From Pseudogemmobacter bohemicus (GTDB lineage Bacteria; Pseudomonadota; Alphaproteobacteria; Rhodobacterales; Rhodobacteraceae): a stretch of DNA of 64,000 nucleotides. Positions 10,645 to 18,183 of this stretch are shown here, piece by piece; position 1 is the first letter of the stretch; each line of letters starts with the position of its first letter. The stretch covers positions 725,964 to 789,963 of the forward strand of contig NZ_QNHG01000001.1 in the NCBI RefSeq assembly GCF_003290025.1. Direction: 5' to 3'. The notes beneath the pieces were generated by a model. That model ran no database searches. It was given only the letters and a program-made list of their open reading frames with translations, and was not told the DNA's origin. The translations under genes and the position numbers were made by a program.

Positions 10645-11295
10645 TCAGTTGGTCGGGCGGATATAGATCTCGACGCGGCGGTTCTGCGCGCGGCCTTCGG
10701 GGGTGAGGTTCGACGCCACCGGGACATCCTCGCCCCGGCCCATGGCCGAGATGCGGCCCGCCGGCACGCTGTTGTTGCGCAGCACTGCGGCGACCGAATT
10801 GGCGCGACGCTGCGACAGGTCGAGGTTATAGGCGGCGGCCCCGGTCGAATCGGTATGGCCGATGATCTGGATCTGGCTGTTCGGATAGCGGATCAGGCTT
10901 TGGGCGACGGCGCGCAGATCGCCTTGCAGCGAACCCGAAAGCGTCGCGCTGTCGGTTGCGAACAAGAGATCCTGCGGCATGTTCACCAGCAGGTAATCGC
11001 CGTAATTGGTGACATTGACGCCCGGGGACATCTGCGAACGCAGCTCTGCCGCCTGCTGATCCAGCGTCGCGCCAATGGCGCCGCCGGCCAGAGCGCCGAT
11101 CACGCCGCCAACTGCGGCCTTGGCCAGCCGGTTGTCGCCGCCCGAGCTTGCACCCGCCGCCGCGCCGACAAGACCGCCCATGATCGCGCCCTGCTGGGTG
11201 CGCGCATTGGGATTGTCGGGATAGGCATTCGGGTCGACGCAGCCCGAAAGGGCGATGGCGCAAACCGATGCGAGAAGAATGGAAATCCTGGTCAT
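10645..11295 (-). CDS. OmpA-family outer-membrane lipoprotein
   Basis: A 216-residue lipoprotein. The signal peptide ends in a lipobox (IALSGC, lipidated Cys near residue 19). A glycine-rich segment follows (IMGGLVGAAAGASSGG, VIGALAGGAIGATLD) that resembles a glycine-zipper domain. The C-terminal OmpA peptidoglycan-binding domain has IIGHTDSTGAAAYNLDLSQRRA and ends with QNRRVEIYI. It probably ties the outer membrane to the cell wall. The frame extends upstream to 11568, but ATG 11295 precedes the signal peptide directly. Confidence 0.92.
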   Translation of the reverse strand: MTRISILLASVCAIALSGCVDPNAYPDNPNARTQQGAIMGGLVGAAAGASSGGDNRLAKAAVGGVIGALAGGAIGATLDQQAAELRSQMSPGVNVTNYGDYLLVNMPQDLLFATDSATLSGSLQGDLRAVAQSLIRYPNSQIQIIGHTDSTGAAAYNLDLSQRRANSVAAVLRNNSVPAGRISAMGRGEDVPVASNLTPEGRAQNRRVEIYIRPTN

Positions 11296-11566
11296 GTTTC
11301 TGCTCTTGTCTGACAGAGGTGCGGCCCGCAAGTGCCGGGCTTGCGGTATCCTATACCACCTGGACCGGATGGGTGACAGTAGGGTGACGCTTATATGTCT
11401 GATGCGCGGCTCTGCGCCGATAGCCCGCGAAGAGCACCCGCTGCCGCTTTCATCCCGGCAATAATACGTCCGCGCGCGCGCATCCGCCGGCAGCCAGAAC
11501 CATTTACTTCGGCAGGGGGCGCAAAACGCTTGTTTCCCGCCCACGCCCCATGGCAAAGCGATCCGC

Positions 11567-12208
11567 ATGGTACGCCAGCTCGATTATACCGCGATGCAAG
11601 CCGTCTTCACCCGCTTTCGGGAAACCGAGGCCGAGCCGAAAGGCGAGCTTGACCACACCAACGCCTTCACGCTGCTGGTGGCGGTGGCGCTGTCGGCCCA
11701 GGCGACGGATAAGGGCGTGAACCGTGCGACCCAGGGTCTGTTCCCCATCGCCGATACGCCGGAAAAGATGCTGGCGCTTGGCGAAGAGCGCCTGATCGAC
11801 CATATCAAAACCATCGGGCTCTACCGCAACAAGGCGAAGAACGTGATCCGCCTCAGCCAGCGCCTGATCGAAGAATATGGCGGCGAGGTTCCGTCGTCGC
11901 GCGCCGCGCTGATGACGCTGCCGGGGGTGGGCCGCAAGACGGCCAATGTGGTGCTGAATATGTGGTTCCGCATTCCCGCCCAGGCGGTCGATACCCATAT
12001 CTTCCGCATCGGCAACCGCAGCGGCATCTGCCCGGGCCGTGACGAGGCCGCCGTCGAGCGCGCCATCGAGGATAATGTTCCCTCCGAATTCCAGCAACAC
12101 GCGCATCACTGGCTCATCCTGCACGGGCGGTATATCTGTGTCGCGCGAAAACCCAAATGCGGCATCTGCCCGATCAGCGAATGGTGCCTTTTCGAGGAGA
12201 AGACATGA
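11567..12208 (+). CDS. nth: Endonuclease III
   Basis: DNA glycosylase/AP lyase for oxidised pyrimidines. The 213-residue protein has the helix-hairpin-helix LPGVGRKTANVVL with the catalytic lysine, the catalytic aspartate in AVDTHIFRIGNR, and a C-terminal 4Fe-4S cluster motif C-x6-C-x2-C-x5-C (CVARKPKCGICPISEWC). Its stop overlaps the start of the next gene (ATGA at 12205), so the two are translationally coupled. Confidence 0.96.
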   Translation: MVRQLDYTAMQAVFTRFRETEAEPKGELDHTNAFTLLVAVALSAQATDKGVNRATQGLFPIADTPEKMLALGEERLIDHIKTIGLYRNKAKNVIRLSQRLIEEYGGEVPSSRAALMTLPGVGRKTANVVLNMWFRIPAQAVDTHIFRIGNRSGICPGRDEAAVERAIEDNVPSEFQQHAHHWLILHGRYICVARKPKCGICPISEWCLFEEKT

Positions 12209-13194
12209 AGAATTACCAGGTTGTGGGCATCGGCAATGCCATCGTGGATGTGCTTTCCACTGCCGATGACAGTTTTCTCACCCGCACCGGCATCGAGAAG
12301 GGCATCATGCAGCTTGTCGAGCGCGAGCGCGGCGAGTTTCTCTATGACGCGATGGACAATCGCCGCGAGGCGCCGGGCGGCTCGGTCGCCAATACCATCG
12401 CGGGGCTTGGAAGCCTCGGCCTCTCGACCGGTTTCATCGGCCGGGTGCGGGAGGACGAGCTGGGGCGCTTCTATGCGAAAAGCATGGCGGATGAGGGCAC
12501 CGATTTCGTGAACCCGCCGGTGGCGGGGGGCGAGCTTCCGACCTCGCGCTCGATGATCTTCGTCTCGCCCGATGGCGAGCGTTCGATGAACACCTATCTG
12601 GGGATCTCCTCGGAACTGGGGCCGGAGGATGTGTCGGATTCGGTGGCGGGCGGCGCCGGGATCCTGTTCCTCGAAGGGTATCTCTACGACAAGGACAAGG
12701 GCAAAGCCGCGTTCGAGCGCGCCGCGAAACTGACCCGCCAGGGCGGCGGCAAGGCCGGGATCGCGCTCTCGGACCCGTTCTGCGTGGATCGCCACCGTGA
12801 CAGCTTCCGCGGGCTGGTGAAGGATCTCGATTACGTCATCGGCAATGAACATGAATGGGCATCGCTTTATCAGACCGATCTGTCGGCGGCGCTGGAGCAG
12901 GCAGCGCAGGACGCCGGGCTGGTGGTCTGCACACGCTCGGGATCCGAAGTGATCCTGATCCGCGGTGATGAGCAGGCAGTGGTGCCAGTGACCCGGGTGG
13001 TGCCGGTGGATGCGACCGGGGCAGGGGACCAGTTCGCGGCAGGTTTCCTTTACGGGCTTGCGACCGGCGCCTCGCTGGAGGTTTCCGGCCGCATGGGCTG
13101 CGTTGCCGCCGCCGAGGTGATCAGCCATTTCGGCGCCCGCCCCGAGGCGGATGTTAAGGCGCTGTTCCGCGCAGCCGGTCTGATCGCCGGTTGA
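12205..13194 (+). CDS. PfkB-family carbohydrate/adenosine kinase
   Basis: A 329-residue ribokinase-fold kinase. The N-terminal sugar-binding motif is GGSVANTIAGLGSLGLSTGF, and the C-terminal PfkB signature DATGAGDQFAAGFLYGLATG contains the catalytic aspartate and anion hole. The sequence is typical of the alphaproteobacterial adenosine kinase group, but substrate choice cannot be proved by eye. ATG 12205 follows GAGGAG and overlaps the nth stop. Confidence 0.9.
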   Translation: MKNYQVVGIGNAIVDVLSTADDSFLTRTGIEKGIMQLVERERGEFLYDAMDNRREAPGGSVANTIAGLGSLGLSTGFIGRVREDELGRFYAKSMADEGTDFVNPPVAGGELPTSRSMIFVSPDGERSMNTYLGISSELGPEDVSDSVAGGAGILFLEGYLYDKDKGKAAFERAAKLTRQGGGKAGIALSDPFCVDRHRDSFRGLVKDLDYVIGNEHEWASLYQTDLSAALEQAAQDAGLVVCTRSGSEVILIRGDEQAVVPVTRVVPVDATGAGDQFAAGFLYGLATGASLEVSGRMGCVAAAEVISHFGARPEADVKALFRAAGLIAG

Positions 13195-13223
13195 GCAGAG
13201 CGGGATCGGGCGCGCCCTTGCGC

Positions 13224-13293
13224 CCGATTTCTGACCAGAAATCGGTCCGGAGCCTTGAAGGCTCCGTGCCGGAGTTTTGAGAAAAACTCCGGC
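13224..13293. repeat. Three consecutive intergenic palindromes
   Basis: Between the convergent kinase and znuA genes lie three perfect hairpins: arms 13224-13233/13236-13245 (CCGATTTCTG), 13248-13256/13258-13266 (CGGAGCCTT) and 13268-13278/13283-13293 (GCCGGAGTTTT). The outer two resemble the paired palindromes at 26117-26161 and 35202-35248. They may end transcription from both sides. Confidence 0.8.
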
Positions 13294-13302
13294 TGCCAGT
13301 GG

Positions 13303-14307
13303 TTACGGTTGCGGGACCGGGCCGGCTGAAAGGCAATCTGAGATGGTTTGCGCGGTCGAGATCAGCAGCAGCGGATAGAGGTCGGCACCCGGCTCCATTG
13401 CGGTGCCGACCGGATTCAGCGCCTTGCCGAGTCTGACGCCGGTATTCTCGGCCACGCGTTCCGCCAGGGCGGGGTCCTGGCCAGTCTCGGGGAAGAGGCA
13501 GACCACTTCTCCTGCCGCGACCTTCGCCCTGAGTTCCGTGAGATGTTTCGCACCTGGCGCGCTGGCATCGCCGGGCGAGATTGCTCCGACGGGGTTCAGG
13601 CCGTAATGCGCGGTGAAATAACCATAGGACTCGTGAAAACTCACAAAGGGCTGGTTGCTGACGGGCGCCAGCAGCATCCTGGCATCGCTATCGGCCTTGT
13701 GGATGGTTTCGGCTGCCGCATCCGCATTGGCCGCATAGGTCGCCGCGTTGTCCGGGTCCAGCCGCGCCAGCTCTGCTGCGATCAACTCCAGCCACAATGC
13801 GCCATTCGCCGGGTCGAGCCAGGCATGGGGATCGGTGCCCTCATGCGAATGGCCGTGTTCGTCCTGGTCGTCACCTTCTTCCTGCCCATGATCGGGTTCC
13901 TGCCCGTCCTCATGGGCTTGTTCATGGTCGTGCTCTTTGCCCTCGTCATGCCCCCCTTTGGGATAGGCCTGCAGATGGGTGCCCCTGGCCGCCAGCAGCC
14001 CCAGCACCGCCGCGCCTTCAGGCCGCATCGCCAGAGGCTGGTCAATCCAGGGCGTCAGTTCCGGCCCGATCATCACCACCAGATCGGCGGCAGACAGCGC
14101 CTGGGCCTGCGAGGGGCGCAGCTGGAAATGATGCTCGGACGCGCCCGGCTCCAGCAAAAGCTCCGGCGCCCCCAGATCGCCCATCACCATCGCCACCAGC
14201 GAATGTACCGGCGGTACATCGGTCACCACTGTCGGGACTTCGGCAAAGGCGGCAGAGCCCAGCAGCATGGCGGCGCTGGAAAGCGTTGTTGATATGATAT
14301 AACGCAT
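13303..14307 (-). CDS. znuA: Zinc ABC transporter substrate-binding protein ZnuA
   Basis: Periplasmic zinc-capturing protein of the ZnuABC importer. The 334 residues start with a Sec signal peptide (cleavage near AAFAEVP). Zinc-ligand histidines lie in DVPPVHSLVAMV, GASEHHFQLRPSQ and SFHESYGYF. A His/Asp/Glu-rich loop at about residues 118-160 (HDEGKEHDHEQAHEDG and DEHGHSHEG) is typical of zinc-specific members. It is divergent from zur-znuC-znuB and shares its control region. Confidence 0.95.
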   Translation of the reverse strand: MRYIISTTLSSAAMLLGSAAFAEVPTVVTDVPPVHSLVAMVMGDLGAPELLLEPGASEHHFQLRPSQAQALSAADLVVMIGPELTPWIDQPLAMRPEGAAVLGLLAARGTHLQAYPKGGHDEGKEHDHEQAHEDGQEPDHGQEEGDDQDEHGHSHEGTDPHAWLDPANGALWLELIAAELARLDPDNAATYAANADAAAETIHKADSDARMLLAPVSNQPFVSFHESYGYFTAHYGLNPVGAISPGDASAPGAKHLTELRAKVAAGEVVCLFPETGQDPALAERVAENTGVRLGKALNPVGTAMEPGADLYPLLLISTAQTISDCLSAGPVPQP

Positions 14308-14367
14308 GGATCAGGTCTTTCGCTTGAGGGGCGCATGATCTATGTATGTAATACCATAACACGTCAA
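14288..14367. promoter_or_regulatory. Candidate Zur operators and znuA promoter
   Basis: Two imperfect palindromes lie here: GTAATACCATAAC at 14348-14360, and GTTGATATGATATAAC at 14288-14303, which overlaps the znuA start. Both have the GTNAT/ATNAC style expected of Zur boxes. Reading towards znuA, TTGACG at 14367-14362 is a good -35, and the first palindrome lies between it and a weak -10 (CATAGA, 17-base spacing). Zinc-loaded Zur would then block both directions. The box assignment is inferred from context. Confidence 0.5.
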
Positions 14368-14376
14368 GGGGCCGAT

Positions 14377-14895
14377 ATGGCACATGATCATGCCTCGGAT
14401 TGTCCTTCCTGCCAGGAACCGGCAGCGGCGTTCTCCCGCCATGACCATGCCCATTGCGCCCAGGATGTGCTGGAGCGCGCCGATGGGCTGGTGGCGCAAA
14501 GCGGGGCGCGGCTGACGCCGGTGCGGCGGCGGGTGCTGGAGATCCTGCTGGAGGAACACCGCGCCATGGGGGCCTATGATGTGTTGAAACGTCTTGCGGC
14601 CGAGGGCTATGGCAATCAGCCCCCCGTTGCTTACCGCGCGCTGGAATTCCTTGTGGAACAGGGTCTTGCCCACCGCATTCGCCGGCTGAACGCATTCGCC
14701 GCCTGCATGCATCCGGGCGAGGCCCATGCGCCGGCCTTTCTGATCTGCCGCAATTGCAACATCGTGGCCGAGGCTCCGGCGGCAGCCGTGCGCAAGGCGC
14801 TGGATGCGGCGGCGGATATGCTTGGCTTCCTGGTCGAGCGCTCCACCGTCGAGGCGCTGGGCCTTTGCCCCGCCTGCCGGGATCAGGCAGCGTGA
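14377..14895 (+). CDS. zur: Zinc uptake regulator Zur (Fur family)
   Basis: Zinc-responsive repressor of 172 residues. It has the Fur winged helix (GARLTPVRRRVLEILLEEHRAMGAYDVL, then PPVAYRALEFLVEQGLAHRI). The structural zinc site is formed by the C-x2-C pairs ICRNC and LCPAC, and a His/Asp-rich N-terminus (MAHDHASDCPSC) may also bind zinc. ATG 14377 is preferred over 14335, which would begin inside the operator region. The stop overlaps the znuC start. Confidence 0.92.
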   Translation: MAHDHASDCPSCQEPAAAFSRHDHAHCAQDVLERADGLVAQSGARLTPVRRRVLEILLEEHRAMGAYDVLKRLAAEGYGNQPPVAYRALEFLVEQGLAHRIRRLNAFAACMHPGEAHAPAFLICRNCNIVAEAPAAAVRKALDAAADMLGFLVERSTVEALGLCPACRDQAA

Positions 14896-15713
14896 TGGCG
14901 CGGGCAAACGCGGGTGCGAAGGGGGATCCGGCCGTCCCCTTGCTGCGCGCCGTCGGCATCTGCATCCGCTTTGGCGGCGATGAGGTTTTGCATGACATCT
15001 CTCTGGCCATCGAGCCGGGCGAGATTGTCACCATTCTCGGCCCGAACGGCTCGGGGAAATCGACGCTGCTCAGGGCGTTGCTGGGGATCCTGCCGCTCAG
15101 CAAGGGCAGCATCGCGCGCGCGCCGGGGCTCAGCATCGGCTATGTGCCGCAACGGCTGGTGATCGAGCGGACGATGCCGATCAGCCTGCGCCGCTTCCTG
15201 TCGCTTCCCGCGCGGGTCAGCGACGGTCGCGCGGCGGCGGCGCTGCAGCGCGTCGGGCTTGAGGGCAAGGGCGGTCTGCAGATGGCAGCGCTGTCGGGTG
15301 GCCAGATGCAACGGGCGCTGCTGGCGCGGGCGCTCTTGTCCGGGCCGCAGCTTTTGATCCTTGACGAACCGACGCAAGGGCTGGACCAGCCCGGCGAGGC
15401 GGGTTTTTACCGGCTGATCGGGGAGGTCCGGTCAGAGACCGGCGCCGCGATCCTGATGGTCAGCCATGATCTGCATGTGGTGATGGCGGCAAGCGACCGG
15501 GTGATCTGCCTGAACGGTCATATCTGTTGCCAGGGCACCCCTCAGGTGGTCTCGACCGCGCCGGAATACCGGGCGCTTTTTGGCATGGGCACCAGCGGCG
15601 CGCTGGCGCTTTACCGCCATGACCATGATCACGACCATAACGGGTCGCAGGATCACCATTGCGGCCATGACCATGATCACCACCATCATCACGGAAATCC
15701 CCCGCATGTTTGA
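14895..15713 (+). CDS. znuC: Zinc ABC transporter ATP-binding protein ZnuC
   Basis: ATPase of the zinc importer, 272 residues. Walker A is GPNGSGKST, the Q-loop lies in GYVPQRL, the signature is LSGGQMQRALLARAL and Walker B is LLILDEPTQGLD with the switch histidine in SHDLH. The C-terminal tail, about 30 residues, is extremely histidine-rich (YRHDHDHDHNGS, HDHDHHHHHG), probably a zinc-binding extension. ATG 14895 overlaps the zur stop, and the 3' end overlaps znuB by eight bases. Confidence 0.95.
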   Translation: MARANAGAKGDPAVPLLRAVGICIRFGGDEVLHDISLAIEPGEIVTILGPNGSGKSTLLRALLGILPLSKGSIARAPGLSIGYVPQRLVIERTMPISLRRFLSLPARVSDGRAAAALQRVGLEGKGGLQMAALSGGQMQRALLARALLSGPQLLILDEPTQGLDQPGEAGFYRLIGEVRSETGAAILMVSHDLHVVMAASDRVICLNGHICCQGTPQVVSTAPEYRALFGMGTSGALALYRHDHDHDHNGSQDHHCGHDHDHHHHHGNPPHV

Positions 15714-16497
15714 CGATCTGGTAACCCGCGCCACGCTGGCGGGGGCGGGGCTTTCGCTGGCGACTGGCCCTTTGGGCTGTTTCGTGATCTGGCGGCGGAT
15801 GGCCTATTTCGGTGATGCCACCGCCCATGCGGCGATCCTTGGTGTCGCGCTGGCGCTTGCGACCGATCTGCCGGTGAGCCTTGGCACCCTCGTGGTGGCG
15901 CTGGCGATGGCGGTGACGGTTGCCGCGCTGGCTGCAAAGGGCTGGGCGATGGATACGGTGCTGGGGGTGCTGTCGCATTCGGCGCTGGCCTTTGGGCTTG
16001 TCGCGGTCAGCTATTTCCCGACGGTGCGCAGCGATCTGTCCTCCTGGCTCTTCGGCGATATCCTCGCGGTCGGGCGCGGTGATCTGACCTGGATCTGGCT
16101 GGGATCGGGGCTTGTGGCCGCGCTGATCGCCTGGCGCTGGCAGGCGCTTTTGACCGCCACGCTGAGCGAGGATCTTGCCCAAGCCTCGGGCCTGAACCCC
16201 GCGCGTGAGCGGCTGGTCCTCGTGGTCGCCCTGGCCGTGGTGGTGGCGGTGGCGCTGAAAGTGGTGGGTGCGCTTTTGATCGCCGCTATGCTGATCATCC
16301 CCGCCGCCAGCGCGCGCTGGCTGGCGCGCGGGCCCGAGCGGATGGCGGTGCTGGCGGTGGGGTTTGGCCTCGTGTCGGTGGTGCTTGGGCTACAGCTCTC
16401 GCTCTGGCAGGATACGCCGGCCGGGCCTTCGGTCATTGTGGCCGCTGCAGGGCTTTTCGCGCTGTCCGGGCTCTGGGCGGCATTGCGGGACCGCTGA
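15706..16497 (+). CDS. znuB: Zinc ABC transporter permease ZnuB
   Basis: Membrane permease of the zinc importer, 263 residues with about seven or eight hydrophobic segments. It belongs to the ABC-3 family, shown by RRMAYFGDATAHAAILGVAL near the N-terminus and KVVGALLIAAMLIIPAASAR near residue 190. ATG 15706 lies inside the znuC 3' end, giving an eight-base overlap, and completes the zur-znuC-znuB operon. The histidine-encoding repeats of znuC run just upstream. Confidence 0.95.
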   Translation: MFDDLVTRATLAGAGLSLATGPLGCFVIWRRMAYFGDATAHAAILGVALALATDLPVSLGTLVVALAMAVTVAALAAKGWAMDTVLGVLSHSALAFGLVAVSYFPTVRSDLSSWLFGDILAVGRGDLTWIWLGSGLVAALIAWRWQALLTATLSEDLAQASGLNPARERLVLVVALAVVVAVALKVVGALLIAAMLIIPAASARWLARGPERMAVLAVGFGLVSVVLGLQLSLWQDTPAGPSVIVAAAGLFALSGLWAALRDR

Positions 16498-16499
16498 GG

Positions 16500-16565
16500 G
16501 GCCACAGAAAGGAACACAGAAAGGACCACAGAAAAGGGTCACCAAAGGGCCAGCAAAGGGGCACT
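16500..16565 (+). repeat. Short imperfect tandem repeat after znuB
   Basis: The sequence repeats a GG(A/C)CACAGAAAGG-like unit of about 12-14 bases three times, then drifts into related GGGCCAGCAAAGGGGC units. An open frame crosses it, but its Gly-Pro-Gln-Lys repeats look like a by-product. The 16498-16709 spacer holds no other feature. Confidence 0.6.
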
Positions 16566-16709
16566 GACGGGCCACCTGGGGGGCACAGGCGGGGGCAACA
16601 GGGGCGAATGCGGCAGAAAACTGCCGCGCCTTCGCCCGAGACCTGCCCGATTCCTTCGGTAACAGCTGAACGGGCAAGGCGTTGTGCCGGACGGCTCTGA
16701 AGGTGTGGA

Positions 16710-17780
16710 ATGCGTTTTATCAATATATTGGTCGGGATCATCCTGCCGGCGGCGGCGCTGGCCGCCTGGCTCTGGTTCGGCTTTCAAAAGACCAACCAGG
16801 CCAATCTGGAAGAGGGGCTCGACCAGGTCACCTTTGATCAATATGTGATCGCCTGGGTATCGGATTTCGGCAAACCCGACACGTCGCATCTGCCCGGCGG
16901 TGGCGTGACCGATCTGGCCGAAATGCTGCCGGTGGCGCCCGAGGGCTGGACGCGGCGCGCGGTTGGCAAACCGGACAGCCGCGCGCTTGGTATCAAGGGG
17001 CTGGATGACCGGCGCCAGGCGCTTTTGCGCGATGCGGCCGTTGCAGACAGCGGCGAGGGGATCGAGCAGGGCAATGCGGCCTGGGATACGCCCGATGGCA
17101 CGCTGGTTGCAGAGCTTGTGCGCTATCCCGACACGCTTTTCGCCACCCCGGCCGGCGAGGAGTTGCGGGCAAGGAACAGCGCGCCCTTCGGCTCGGTCGG
17201 CAATGACCCTTTCCTGAACATCGCGGGGCTGGAAATCCGCGAGGCGCAGCTGGCGCCGCATATCCCGGCGCGGGTGCTGCGGGCGACGCTGGGAGATCAG
17301 ATCGTGCTGCGCGTCACGGCTCCGAAATCCATGTCGGATGAGGTGCTGCGCGGCTTCTTCTCGACGCTGAATGTCGCGGCGATGAATGGCCGCCTCGCGG
17401 CGCCGATCGCGGGCATGGGCGAGGTGAGGGTCGATAAAAAACGCCTTGCCGTGCTGGTGGATCAGATGACCGATTCCGAGCGCGCCCTGCTGGAAGAGGC
17501 CGGCGCCGGTTTCAGCAATGAACGTGCCCGGATCGAAGCGGGGCGCGAGGCACTCTGGGCCGGGCTGAGCAGCGAGGATCTCGCCGCAGGCGCCGCAGCG
17601 GCGGCGGCAACCGGCGGGGCCGTGGCCGCCGATCCGGTCGCGGTGCGGCGCGGGGTCGGAAAGACCGATCCGGGCCGCAGCAGTTTCAAGACCGGGGGCA
17701 AAGGAAACCGAATGCAGGATGACTGCAAGAAGGTCGACGGACGCAAGACCTGCGGCGTGGCGGCGCCCCAGGAGGAATAG
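16710..17780 (+). CDS. Hypothetical membrane-anchored protein
   Basis: A 356-residue protein with one N-terminal hydrophobic segment (residues about 5-24, ILVGIILPAAALAAWLWFGF), probably a signal anchor with the rest periplasmic. No family is recognised. The C-terminal part has an alanine-rich helix (EDLAAGAAAAAATGGA) and ends with a small two-cysteine motif (DDCKKVDGRKTCG). It stands alone between the znu operon and the flavoprotein gene at 18184. Confidence 0.8.
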   Translation: MRFINILVGIILPAAALAAWLWFGFQKTNQANLEEGLDQVTFDQYVIAWVSDFGKPDTSHLPGGGVTDLAEMLPVAPEGWTRRAVGKPDSRALGIKGLDDRRQALLRDAAVADSGEGIEQGNAAWDTPDGTLVAELVRYPDTLFATPAGEELRARNSAPFGSVGNDPFLNIAGLEIREAQLAPHIPARVLRATLGDQIVLRVTAPKSMSDEVLRGFFSTLNVAAMNGRLAAPIAGMGEVRVDKKRLAVLVDQMTDSERALLEEAGAGFSNERARIEAGREALWAGLSSEDLAAGAAAAAATGGAVAADPVAVRRGVGKTDPGRSSFKTGGKGNRMQDDCKKVDGRKTCGVAAPQEE

Positions 17781-18183
17781 CGCCCGTCGCCGCCGGCTGG
17801 CCCGGCAAGGCCCGCGCTTCCCGACCGGGGGGCAGCCGGGCGGGGCCGGCCGGCGGAACACTCAATCGTCCTGAACCCCGGGTTTCCTGATGCCAGGAAT
17901 TCCTGAGGACCCCGAATGGGAGGTCCCGGAGCGTGACGCCCCCGAACGAGAGACCCCCAACGAGAGACCCCCGAACGAGAGACCCCGGAGCGTGAGATCC
18001 AGGGCACGCGAGACCCGGGGCGGGGCGGATAACCCCCTGCTGCCCGCTGCGACCTCTTTCGCGCGAAGTGAGGCGATGTCGCTTTTTGACGCTATGGGTC
18101 GCGCGGTGCAGCCCTGTCCCCTGTCGCTCTGGCAGAAATGAACCTGTACTGACGCCAGGATCATCCCGCTGGAGACGCGCCCT
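17781..18183. repeat. Intergenic region with 15-bp tandem repeats
   Basis: No gene is supported. At about 17941-17986 a unit close to CCCGAACGAGAGACC occurs three times in a row, flanked by looser relatives (GGAGCGTGA at 17938 and 17988). A small open frame crosses the block with Pro-Glu-Arg repeats, but its composition looks artefactual. A promoter for the gene at 18184 is expected but not clear. Confidence 0.6.

Noticed and set aside
11296-11568. N-terminal extension of the OmpA lipoprotein
   Set aside because: The lipoprotein signal peptide begins at ATG 11295; upstream residues are not protein-like.
16364-16567. Small frame with Gly-Pro-Gln-Lys repeats after znuB
   Set aside because: By-product of the short tandem DNA repeat; no ribosome site.
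17890-18141. Small Pro-Glu-Arg repeat protein
   Set aside because: Frame stays open only because the tandem repeat is a multiple of three; flanking residues are not protein-like.
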